From contig CANRCU010000131.1 of assembly GCA_947629215.1 (NCBI GenBank), positions 1 to 6,710 on the forward strand: a stretch of DNA of 6,710 nt, read 5' to 3'. The stretch's first letter is position 1. Every line of letters begins with the position of its first letter. This stretch comes from an uncultured Clostridia bacterium. GTDB taxonomy: Bacteria; Bacillota; Clostridia; Lachnospirales; CAG-274. The notes under the pieces were generated by a model. The model worked only from the letters and a program-made list of their open reading frames with translations. It ran no database searches and was not told the origin of the DNA. Below are positions 1 to 6,385 of the stretch, in pieces. A program made the position numbers and the translations under genes.

Positions 1-215
1 GCGCTGTTTTTTTAGGCGACGGAGTGCCTGTATTCGGCGAGAGGATAAAAGCCGCAAATCCCAAACATAGTTTTGCGCCTGTTTGCGCAGGTTTTCAGCG
101 CGCGGGCTGCATAGGCGCTCTTGCGTTGAAAAGAACGGAACAAGCGGTGGAATGCAATAAATTTGAGATCATTTATTTGAGAAAATCTCAGGCAGAAAGA
201 GAAATGGGTCTGTAA
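1..215 (+). CDS. tsaB: TsaB C-terminal fragment (tRNA t6A biosynthesis), 5' end outside window
   Basis: This is the 3' end of a gene that begins before the window; the reading frame is open from base 3 and stops at TAA 213-215. About 70 residues are visible. The start of the visible part reads LGDGVPVF, and the end carries the highly typical TsaB (YeaZ) tail, IIYLRKSQAERE. TsaB is an inactive ASKHA-fold protein that forms the scaffold with TsaD and TsaE for threonylcarbamoyl transfer onto A37 of ANN-decoding tRNAs in the cytoplasm. The next gene is rimI, 15 bases on, which is the usual order in Bacillota and supports the call. An internal GTG at 24 is not a start, because homology to TsaB continues upstream of it. 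The family assignment rests on the C-terminal motif and the neighbour; the nucleotide-binding-fold N-terminus is not visible. Confidence 0.88.
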   Translation, partial: AVFLGDGVPVFGERIKAANPKHSFAPVCAGFQRAGCIGALALKRTEQAVECNKFEIIYLRKSQAEREMGL

Positions 216-230
216 AAAGGAAAAATCATA

Positions 231-707
231 ATGAGTTATACGGAAGAAAAAATTGAAATAAGAGAGATGAGATATGAAGACCTTGACGAAGTGATGTACA
301 TAGAACATGCTTCATTTGATATGCCGTGGACGAGGAAAGCGCTTGAAGAGGAGCTTTTCAGCCTGATAAAATATTATTATGTTGCTGTTTTAAACGGCAG
401 GGTTGTCGGCTATGCCGGTATGTGGCACGTAGTTACGGAAGGTCATATAACAAATATAGCCGTCGATCCGAAATACAGGAACAGGGGCGTCGGCAATGCG
501 CTTGTCAGCCGACTTTTGCAAACTGCCGAAGAGAAGGATATGCTCGGCGTTACGCTTGAAGTAAGGGTCGGCAACGAAACTGCAAAAAATCTTTACCAAA
601 AAAACGGTTTTGTGGTAACGGGCAGACGAAAAGAATATTATGAAAACAATAAGGAAGATGCTTATATCATGTGGCATTATTTAATTCCTGTTGAATGCAT
701 AGAATAG
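231..707 (+). CDS. rimI: Ribosomal protein S18-alanine N-acetyltransferase RimI (GNAT family)
   Basis: This 158-residue protein has the full single-domain GNAT layout and the usual RimI length. Residues 83-88 (RNRGVG) form the acetyl-CoA pyrophosphate loop, preceded by the beta-4 strand ending in IAVDP. Residues 110-127 (EVRVGN...LYQKNGF) form the RimI-type C-terminal acceptor region. E110 and Y122 sit 12 residues apart, the same spacing as the catalytic Glu103/Tyr115 pair described for Salmonella RimI. RimI acetylates the N-terminal alanine of S18 in the cytoplasm; relatives can have broader N-terminal specificity. The ATG at 231 is supported by AAAGGA at 216-221, nine bases upstream. The gene directly follows tsaB. 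In many Bacillota tsaD comes next, but here a Lon-like protease gene follows instead. Another GNAT acetylating a different target cannot be excluded by sequence alone. Confidence 0.9.
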   Translation: MSYTEEKIEIREMRYEDLDEVMYIEHASFDMPWTRKALEEELFSLIKYYYVAVLNGRVVGYAGMWHVVTEGHITNIAVDPKYRNRGVGNALVSRLLQTAEEKDMLGVTLEVRVGNETAKNLYQKNGFVVTGRRKEYYENNKEDAYIMWHYLIPVECIE

Positions 708-708
708 T

Positions 709-732
709 TATAATGCGAAAAACAATTATAAT
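709..732 (+). promoter_or_regulatory. Possible weak promoter: two TATAAT boxes before the Lon-like gene
   Basis: The 54-base gap between rimI and the Lon-like gene is very AT-rich and has two exact TATAAT hexamers, at 709-714 and 727-732. No good -35 box stands at 16-18 bases from either. TTGAAT at 691-696 is only 12 bases before the first -10, and TTCCTG at 685-690 is 18 bases before but matches poorly. This could be an internal promoter or just AT-rich sequence. Confidence 0.25.
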
Positions 733-761
733 TAAAATTTTATTCGGAAAGAGGGGATATT

Positions 762-3128
762 ATGATCCAAAAACTTGATCACACACAACTCAAGAGAATA
801 TTTACCGAAAAGGATATATCGTCGGAATACAAAGGTATCGAAAGTATAATCGGTCAGGCAAAAGGCGCAGATGCGCTGAAATTCGGTCTGTCGGTCAAGC
901 ATAAAGGCTATAATATATATGTCAGCGGCATTCCGGGCAGCGGAAAGACCAGCTTTGCGCGTTATTATGCGGAAATGCAGGCAAAAAAAGAGCCGGCGCC
1001 GAACGATTTGGCATATGTCTATAATTTTGACGAACCCAAAGAGCCGCTGCTGCTTGAATTTGAAGCCGGCAAAGGCAGGGAATTTAAAGAAGATATGGAT
1101 GAAATAATGCAGCTTCTTTCTGTAGAGATACCGAAGGTCTTTTCCGACGACGAATACGACCGGCAAAATTCATATATAATGAAAAAATATCAGGGGAAAC
1201 GTGACGATGCGATAAAATCGCTTACTCAGTCTGCCAAAGAAGAAGGTTTCAGTATAAAATTCAGCAGCTCCGGGGTATATTTTCTGCCCATAGTCAACGG
1301 AAAAGCAATATCCGAGGAGGAATACGAGGAGCTTGACGACGAAGAAAAGGAAAAAATTGTAGAAGAATCCGGAGATGTTCAATATATGGCAGCAGATACT
1401 ATGCGTTTGCTGCGTTCTATCGACAAAGAGGCAAAAGCCGAGACCGAAACTCTGGATTTTAATCTTGCAATGCTGACCGTGGGTCGTTTTATGTCGTCCA
1501 TACAAGAAAAATATGTCGATGATAAGACGGTCAGCAGATACCTGCTTAATGTAAAGGAAGATATTATCGAAAACATACATGATTTTACCGGGCAGAGTGA
1601 TGCGCCGGATGATGAATCACTGAATATTATGATGCCTTGGGCAGTCAAAAAAGCGCCCGAAGATGTTTTTATAAAATATAAAGTCAATCTTTTGACAGAC
1701 AACAGCGAAACGGAACATGCGCCTGTTGTTGTAAGTTATAATCCGACTTACACAAATCTTGTGGGTGAGCTTGAATTTGATACCGAAAACGGCAATTTCT
1801 ATACGGATTTTACAAAAATAAAAAGCGGTCTTATACACAGAGCAAACGGCGGTTACCTTATTTTGCAGGTGACGGACCTGCTGTCAAATCCTTATGCGTG
1901 GGATATTTTAAGGCGTATACTTAAAACAGGCGAAATAAGTATAGAACCGATACGCGAATACCAGCTTGGCGGTCTTGCGGTAACGGCTATACGCCCACAG
2001 CCTGCCAAGGTGGATCTCAAAGTTGTTCTTATAGGCACAAATTATTATATGGAACTGCTGAACGAATACGATAACGAGTTTGCAAAGCTGTTTAAAATAT
2101 GCGCAATATTTGATTATGAAATGGACAGTACCGCAGAAAATATAGCGGCTATGAAAGAATTTATAATCAAGTTTGCGAAAGATAACGGCGTTGAAATAGA
2201 CACATCGGGTATATTGGCTGTGTTTGAGTATTCTCAGAGGCTTGCACAAAGGCAGGATAAACTGACGGTGCTGCTGAGCAAGATAAACGATCTGCTTGTC
2301 GAGGCAAAGGCATATTCGGGCAGCAAGATAAACGGTGAAATAATAAAACATACTATTGCAATGAAAGAAAACCGTAAAAATATATATCATAAAAAATATC
2401 TTTCAATGATACTTGACGGTGATATAATGATCGCGACCGAAGGCAAACGTATAGGCGAGATAAACGGTCTTTGCGTTATGGAAACAAACGGCTTTTCTTT
2501 TGGTTTGCCTACAAAAATAACCGCAAGCACATATCTTGGCAAAGCAGGTGTTGTCAATATAGAAAAAGAGGCTGAAATGAGCGGAAATATACACGACAAG
2601 GGTGTTCAGGTCATAACAGGCTATCTCGGCGAGACCTTTGCTCAGGATTTTCCGCTGAGTTTAAGCTGCCGTATCTGCTTTGAGCAAAGTTACAACGGCG
2701 TTGACGGCGACAGCGCTTCAAGCACCGAATTGTACTCAATAATTTCGTCACTTTCGGGAGTGCCTATAGATCAGCGGTTTGCGGTCACGGGCAGCGTCAA
2801 TCAAAAAGGCGTTATTCAGCCCATAGGCGGTGCTACGGAAAAGATAGAGGGTTTTTTTGAAATATGCAAAAGCAGGGGCTTCAAAAATAATGCTGTCATT
2901 ATCCCTAAACAGAATATCAGGGATCTTGTGCTGAAAGATGAGGTCATACAAGCCGTGAAAGACGGAATATTCGGTATTTATGCAATAGAACACATAAACG
3001 AAGGAATAGAACTGTTAATGGGCAAAAAAGCAGGAGAAAAAAATGCAAACGGCAATTTTCCGAGGGGCAGCGTAAATTACCTTGTCAGCAAAAAGTTGAA
3101 ATCATATTATGATAAGAGTGAAGAATGA
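762..3128 (+). CDS. Lon-like AAA/Ser-Lys protease, YcbZ/LonB-like (AAA_32 + Lon proteolytic domain)
   Basis: This 788-residue cytoplasmic protein resembles the E. coli YcbZ-type Lon relatives. An N-terminal AAA-type module carries an intact Walker A (GIPGSGKT, residues 56-63, K62). A long, charged, probably helical insertion follows (about 100-280, with an acidic stretch at 185-204). The second half of the AAA fold reads HRANGGYLILQV at 359-370, and a Lon-type proteolytic domain covers about 560-770. The protease dyad is visible: S651 in DGDSAS and K694 in GGATEK, 43 residues apart, exactly the Ser679-Lys722 spacing of E. coli Lon. By alignment with LonB proteins (GVLFIDE), the Walker B acidic pair is replaced by Q369-V370, so ATP hydrolysis is uncertain. 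No N-terminal Lon substrate domain and no membrane segments were seen. GAGGGG at 751-756 supports the ATG. The next gene starts three bases after the stop. Family placement is firm; substrate and role are unknown. Confidence 0.88.
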   Translation: MIQKLDHTQLKRIFTEKDISSEYKGIESIIGQAKGADALKFGLSVKHKGYNIYVSGIPGSGKTSFARYYAEMQAKKEPAPNDLAYVYNFDEPKEPLLLEFEAGKGREFKEDMDEIMQLLSVEIPKVFSDDEYDRQNSYIMKKYQGKRDDAIKSLTQSAKEEGFSIKFSSSGVYFLPIVNGKAISEEEYEELDDEEKEKIVEESGDVQYMAADTMRLLRSIDKEAKAETETLDFNLAMLTVGRFMSSIQEKYVDDKTVSRYLLNVKEDIIENIHDFTGQSDAPDDESLNIMMPWAVKKAPEDVFIKYKVNLLTDNSETEHAPVVVSYNPTYTNLVGELEFDTENGNFYTDFTKIKSGLIHRANGGYLILQVTDLLSNPYAWDILRRILKTGEISIEPIREYQLGGLAVTAIRPQPAKVDLKVVLIGTNYYMELLNEYDNEFAKLFKICAIFDYEMDSTAENIAAMKEFIIKFAKDNGVEIDTSGILAVFEYSQRLAQRQDKLTVLLSKINDLLVEAKAYSGSKINGEIIKHTIAMKENRKNIYHKKYLSMILDGDIMIATEGKRIGEINGLCVMETNGFSFGLPTKITASTYLGKAGVVNIEKEAEMSGNIHDKGVQVITGYLGETFAQDFPLSLSCRICFEQSYNGVDGDSASSTELYSIISSLSGVPIDQRFAVTGSVNQKGVIQPIGGATEKIEGFFEICKSRGFKNNAVIIPKQNIRDLVLKDEVIQAVKDGIFGIYAIEHINEGIELLMGKKAGEKNANGNFPRGSVNYLVSKKLKSYYDKSEE

Positions 3129-3131
3129 TTT

Positions 3132-3752
3132 ATGGAGCTTAATATCGTTTACGAAGATGAATTTTTAGCTGTACTCAATAAACCTGTGGGTATGGCATCA
3201 CAAAACAGCGGCGGCAGCGATCTGGTGGAGCTTTTCGGGAATCATGCGGGCTGTGAGGTCTTTATAATAAACCGTCTGGATCAGCCTGTCGGAGGGCTTG
3301 TGTTATTGGCTAAGGACAGGCAGACGGCTGCCGCGCTGAATGAGAGCAGCATAGAAAAGCACTATCTCACCGTTGTTAACGGCAAGATAGGGGAAAGCGG
3401 CAGACTTGAAAATTATCTCATGCATAATAAAAGGCAAAATATTACAAAAGTTGTCAACAAAGGCATGGGGAAATATGCGGCGCTTGAATATCGGCGTATA
3501 AGGCAGGACGAAAATACGGCGCTGCTTGATGTTAAGCTGATAACAGGCAGGCATCACCAGATAAGGGCGCAGATGCTTGCTAACGGTACGCCTATAGTGG
3601 GCGATACAAAATATAATCCCGAATATAAGCATAAACGAGGGTGTACGCCTGCGCTGTTCAGCCACAGCCTGAGTTTTGTGCATCCTATCACCAAAGAAAA
3701 AATGTTTTTTGAGGCTATACCCAATGATGAAATTTACGGAATTGATAAATAA
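3132..3752 (+). CDS. RluA-family pseudouridine synthase
   Basis: This 206-residue protein is a compact RluA-type pseudouridine synthase, converting uridine to pseudouridine in rRNA or tRNA in the cytoplasm. Motif I is NKPVGM at 16-21. Motif II is NRLDQPVGG at 47-55, where D50 is the expected catalytic aspartate. The conserved tyrosine is in KHYLTV (Y78). Motif III is TGRHHQIRAQ at 138-147, followed by GDTKY at 157-161. There is no N-terminal S4 RNA-binding domain, so this is the short form of the family, and its target uridine cannot be predicted. The start ATG lies three bases after the stop of the Lon-like gene, with only a weak GAAGA at 3120-3124, so translation is probably coupled to the upstream gene. 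Its 3' end overlaps the start of comF by 29 bases. Confidence 0.9.
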   Translation: MELNIVYEDEFLAVLNKPVGMASQNSGGSDLVELFGNHAGCEVFIINRLDQPVGGLVLLAKDRQTAAALNESSIEKHYLTVVNGKIGESGRLENYLMHNKRQNITKVVNKGMGKYAALEYRRIRQDENTALLDVKLITGRHHQIRAQMLANGTPIVGDTKYNPEYKHKRGCTPALFSHSLSFVHPITKEKMFFEAIPNDEIYGIDK

Positions 3753-4230
3753 GGCTGCGGATATTGCCGCAGAATTGATACTTACAAATAAGTGTATAGT
3801 CTGTCATGACGTTATCGAGTTTGGAACGGACAAATGGCTTTGCCCCGAGTGCAGCCGGAAGCTCAAGCAGATAGACGGCTTGACCTGTGATATATGCGGT
3901 GTACCCATAATATCCGGGAATATATGTGCCGACTGCCGGGAAAGGAAAAATTATTTCAAAAAGGCATATTGTGCTTATCTGTATGAAGGAGATATAAGAA
4001 ATATAATACATGATATTAAATTCAGGGGTTATAAGCATTACATGGATTTTTTTGTCGAAAGGCTGACGGAGTTTGCAAAACTCAGCGGTTTTGAATGTGC
4101 GGATACGGTCACGCCCGTTCCGCTGCATAAGTCCAAATTGAAAAAAGAGGCTATAACCAGAGCGCCATACTCGCAAAAGGTCTTGCAAAGTCCGGCATGG
4201 GTGTTTATGACGAGTTGCTTGAAAAGGTGA
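3724..4230 (+). CDS. comF: ComF 5' piece (zinc-ribbon part plus start of PRTase domain), as translated without a shift
   Basis: If the sequence is taken literally, 168 residues are made. The first 141 are true ComF sequence and the last 27 (from E142) are out-of-frame and match nothing expected. The ATG at 3724 was chosen because GAGG at 3711-3714 lies nine bases before it; the earlier in-frame ATG at 3676 lies deep inside the pseudouridine synthase gene and has no ComF-like sequence after it. The product would hold the cysteine clusters but lack the PRPP loop, so it would not be a working phosphoribosyltransferase. Confidence 0.6.
   Translation: MMKFTELINKAADIAAELILTNKCIVCHDVIEFGTDKWLCPECSRKLKQIDGLTCDICGVPIISGNICADCRERKNYFKKAYCAYLYEGDIRNIIHDIKFRGYKHYMDFFVERLTEFAKLSGFECADTVTPVPLHKSKLKKEAITRAPYSQKVLQSPAWVFMTSCLKR
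4141..4146 (+). other. Frameshift site in comF: A6 where A7 would restore the frame
   Basis: Upstream frame 1 reads L-K-K across TTG AAA AAA. The next conserved residues of the family, R-G-Y-N-Q, are encoded at 4146-4160 in frame 3. Adding one A to the run (A6 to A7) gives TTG AAA AAA AGA GGC and restores the whole domain. The zero-frame phase G-AAA-AAA is not the classic A-AAA-AAG slippery heptamer, so programmed slippage is less likely than a deletion or a homopolymer error. Confidence 0.85.
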
Positions 4231-4457
4231 AAGTGACCAAAAATCAGCATGATATATCACAGGAGGAACGAAAGAAAAACATCAAAAATGCCTTTGCGGT
4301 AAAAGATGCCAATAAGGTCATCGGTAAAAGTATACTTCTTGTAGACGATATATTTACAACGGGTTCAACGGTCAATGAATGCAGCAAAATGCTTATGAAA
4401 TCGGGCGCGACTGAGGTATTTGTTATGTGTATAGCGGTTGTAAAGAAAAGGAACTGA
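4197..4457 (+). CDS. comF: ComF 3' piece (PRTase core with PRPP loop), as separate open frame
   Basis: From the first ATG in this frame 86 residues can be read, but the homology starts earlier, at about 4146 (RGYNQSAILAKGLAKSG). This ATG is therefore internal to the original domain rather than a true start. No Shine-Dalgarno lies at a useful distance; the nearest, AAAAGG at 4175-4180, is 16 bases away. The piece contains the conserved ERKKNIKNAF segment and the PRPP loop LLVDDIFTTGST. It should be read as the second half of the broken comF gene, not as an independent gene. Confidence 0.6.
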   Translation: MGVYDELLEKVKVTKNQHDISQEERKKNIKNAFAVKDANKVIGKSILLVDDIFTTGSTVNECSKMLMKSGATEVFVMCIAVVKKRN

Positions 4458-4483
4458 ACTCATATATAACGGGAGAATGAAAA

Positions 4484-6259
4484 ATGAATATAATGACGGC
4501 AGAAAATATTTCAAAATCATTTGGTGAAAAAGAGGTGTTGAGAAATATTTCATTCGGTGTTGACAGCGCCGATAAGATAGGTATTATAGGAATAAACGGT
4601 ACGGGAAAATCCACACTTTTGAAAATAATTGCCGGTGTTGAGGAAAGTGACAGCGGCAAGGTAGTCAGAATGAGGGATCTGCGGGTCTCTTATCTTCCGC
4701 AGACCCCCGTTTTTTATGAAAACGAGGTCGTTATAGACTATATGGACAGGATATGCGATCCCTCATCCCCCGAGGAGGACAGCAATGTCAGAGCAATACT
4801 TACAAAAATAGGAATCTCGGATATTTATAAACCGATAGCGGAACTTTCGGGCGGCGGCAAAAAACGTGTTGCGCTTGCAGCCGCGCTTATATCAAAGGTA
4901 GACCTGCTGATACTTGATGAACCGACGAACCATCTTGACAATAAAACGGTGGAATGGCTCGAAAGTATGCTGAAAACGACAACAAAGGCGCTTATTATAG
5001 TTACCCACGACAGATATTTCCTTGACAGGGCAGTGAACAGGATAATAGAGCTGGACAAGGGAAAAATGTATACATATGACGGAAATTACAGTCTGTTTCT
5101 TGAAAAAAAGGCGGAGAGGGAAGAACTTGAAGAGGCGTCCGAACGAAAGCGCAAAAGTTATCTCAGAACCGAGCTGGAGTGGATAAGACGCGGCGCAAGA
5201 GCAAGGACCACAAAGCAAAAGGCAAGGATAGAGCGCTTTGAGGAAATATCCGCTATTGAAACACCACAGGCAAGACAAAGCATAAAATTTGACGGAATGT
5301 CCTCAAGACTTGGCGGCAAAACAATAATTGCCGACGGAATATCAAAAACATATGACCACAAAACGGTAGTCGATAATTTCTCTTACATCATAAACAAAAA
5401 CGACAGAATAGGCATTGTCGGAGATAACGGCTGCGGAAAAACTACATTAATAGATATGCTCGGTGGTAAACTCAGCCCCGACAGCGGAAGTGTGGATATA
5501 GGCGAAACCGTTAAAGTTGGCTTTTTTGCTCAGGAGAATAATGATGTTGAAAAAGACCTGTCTGTTCGCGCAATAGACTATATCCGCGATGTGGCCGAAT
5601 ATATACAGACGGGAAACGGCAGAATATCGGCATCACAGCTGATGGAGAGGTTTCTGTTCGGCGGTGAGCTGCAATATTCGCCGATAGCCAAACTTTCCGG
5701 CGGAGAAAAACGCAGGCTTTATCTCTTAAAAGTACTGATGTCTGCGCCGAATATCCTTTTTATGGACGAACCTACCAACGATCTGGATATAGAAACACTT
5801 ACGATACTTGAAGACCATATTGCGGGATTCGGGGGCGCTGTTGTGATAGTTTCACACGATAGGTATTTTTTGGATAAATGTGTCGACAGGATATTTGCGT
5901 TCGAGAACGGAACTATACGTCAATACGAGGGTAATTATACCGATTATTCACTGAACAGGGCAGAGGAAGAAACGGTCAGAAAAGATAAAAAACAGCCGAA
6001 AACATGGGATAAGGGTCAGAGAAAACCAAGGATGACCTATAACGAACAAAAGGAATTTGCCACAATAGACAACGATATAGCAAGGCTTGAAGAGAGGATA
6101 GCCGAAATAGATAAAGAAATGGAAAAAGCGGCTGCAAACTATACAAAATTGCAGGAATTATCCGAAGAAAAAGAAAGGACCGAAGAACTGCTTCTTGAAA
6201 AGACGGAACGTTGGGTCTATCTGACAGAGCTTGACGAAAAGATACGTGCGGGAGTGTGA
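4484..6259 (+). CDS. uup: ABC-F ATPase of the Uup/YfmR type (ribosome-associated)
   Basis: This 591-residue protein has two ABC ATPase domains in one chain and no membrane segments, which defines the ABC-F class. Domain 1 has Walker A GINGTGKST at 36-44, signature LSGGG at 121-125, Walker B LLILDEPTNHLD at 141-152 (E146) and switch H175. Domain 2 has GDNGCGKTT at 313-321, LSGGE at 404-408, ILFMDEPTNDLD at 424-435 (E429) and H458. The linker (about 205-262) contains LEWIRRGARARTTKQKAR, the Uup-like interdomain segment expected to contact ribosome-bound tRNA. A C-terminal coiled-coil extension (about 515-590) is also Uup-like. Members of this group act on stalled or non-productive ribosomes; B. 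subtilis YfmR is linked to EF-P-related stalling. A resistance-type ABC-F is less likely given the linker and tail. GGGAG at 4471-4475 supports the ATG; another in-frame ATG at 4493 is less well placed. Both sites appear competent for ATP hydrolysis. Confidence 0.88.
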   Translation: MNIMTAENISKSFGEKEVLRNISFGVDSADKIGIIGINGTGKSTLLKIIAGVEESDSGKVVRMRDLRVSYLPQTPVFYENEVVIDYMDRICDPSSPEEDSNVRAILTKIGISDIYKPIAELSGGGKKRVALAAALISKVDLLILDEPTNHLDNKTVEWLESMLKTTTKALIIVTHDRYFLDRAVNRIIELDKGKMYTYDGNYSLFLEKKAEREELEEASERKRKSYLRTELEWIRRGARARTTKQKARIERFEEISAIETPQARQSIKFDGMSSRLGGKTIIADGISKTYDHKTVVDNFSYIINKNDRIGIVGDNGCGKTTLIDMLGGKLSPDSGSVDIGETVKVGFFAQENNDVEKDLSVRAIDYIRDVAEYIQTGNGRISASQLMERFLFGGELQYSPIAKLSGGEKRRLYLLKVLMSAPNILFMDEPTNDLDIETLTILEDHIAGFGGAVVIVSHDRYFLDKCVDRIFAFENGTIRQYEGNYTDYSLNRAEEETVRKDKKQPKTWDKGQRKPRMTYNEQKEFATIDNDIARLEERIAEIDKEMEKAAANYTKLQELSEEKERTEELLLEKTERWVYLTELDEKIRAGV

Positions 6260-6288
6260 GCAGGATGTGAATGTTGCTTATGGCTGTA

Positions 6289-6315
6289 AAAAACAGTTGC
6301 GCGGCAAATATTTTT
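6289..6315 (+). terminator. Possible weak terminator after the ABC-F gene
   Basis: An A-rich stretch, a short hairpin (TTGC 6297-6300, loop GCG, GCAA 6304-6307) and a T5 run at 6311-6315 form an imperfect terminator-like structure; the flanking A and T runs can also pair. The core stem is only four base pairs, and the element overlaps the -35 box of the following promoter, so this is a weak call. Confidence 0.22.
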
Positions 6316-6325
6316 GTGATATAAT
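6297..6325 (+). promoter_or_regulatory. Sigma-A-type promoter with extended -10, upstream of the ECF S component
   Basis: TTGCGC at 6297-6302 and an exact TATAAT at 6320-6325 are separated by 17 bases. TGA directly precedes the -10 box, giving the extended TGnTATAAT form. Transcription would begin near 6332 and leave a leader of about 54 bases before the ATG at 6386. The leader has only a small possible hairpin (GTAT-CCT-ATAC, around 6346-6356), and no riboswitch class was recognised in it. This promoter separates the following gene from the upstream block. Confidence 0.65.
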
Positions 6326-6368
6326 TATCGGGAAAAATTAAGCGCTGTATCCTATACGGAACGGCAGC

Positions 6369-6376
6369 AAGGAGGA
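6369..6376 (+). promoter_or_regulatory. Near-perfect Shine-Dalgarno (AAGGAGGA) fixing the start at 6386
   Basis: AAGGAGGA lies nine bases before the ATG at 6386 and is the strongest ribosome binding site in the window. It supports this start for the partial membrane-protein gene at the right edge. Confidence 0.8.
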
Positions 6377-6385
6377 AAATTTAAT

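Larger units (their letters stand above)
3724..4457 (+). pseudogene. comF: comF family phosphoribosyltransferase-like gene, split by a one-base frameshift
   Basis: Read with one extra A in the run at 4141-4146, this is a complete ComF-type protein of about 244 residues, the normal length. The N-terminus has two zinc-ribbon-like cysteine pairs of pairs: C24/C27/C40/C43 and C55/C58/C68/C71. A phosphoribosyltransferase domain follows, with VTPVPLHKSKLKK, then after the shift RGYNQSAILAKGLAK and the PRPP-binding loop ILLVDDIFTTGST (bases 4332-4370). As written, frame 1 leaves the homology after K141 and ends at TGA 4228-4230; the rest of the domain continues in frame 3 to the stop at 4455-4457. 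ComF proteins take part in DNA uptake in naturally competent bacteria, acting with ComFA, but many non-competent Bacillota keep the gene and its role there is unclear. The preserved 3' half suggests a recent mutation or a sequencing/assembly error rather than an old pseudogene. Confidence 0.88.

Noticed and set aside
1908..2390. Long open frame on the - strand (160 codons) inside the Lon-like gene, and similar ones at 732-1166 and 1170-1580
   Set aside because: They lie opposite strongly conserved coding sequence, encode low-complexity Phe/Tyr/Cys-rich products with no recognisable motif, and come from the codon bias of the real gene.
3676..3723. Upstream ATG giving a longer N-terminus for comF
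   Set aside because: The extra 16 residues are an alternate reading of the pseudouridine synthase C-terminus; ATG 3724 has a well-spaced GAGG and begins typical ComF sequence.
4138..4149. Programmed -1 frameshift in comF
   Set aside because: The zero-frame phase is G-AAA-AAA-GAG, not a canonical A-AAA-AAG heptamer; no clear stimulatory structure was seen, and ComF proteins are not known to need frameshifting. A deletion or homopolymer error is simpler, though slippage is not fully excluded.
6332..6385. Riboswitch in the leader of the ECF S-component gene
   Set aside because: Vitamin importers often have one, but this leader is only about 54 bases and shows no recognisable THF, FMN, TPP or preQ1 core.
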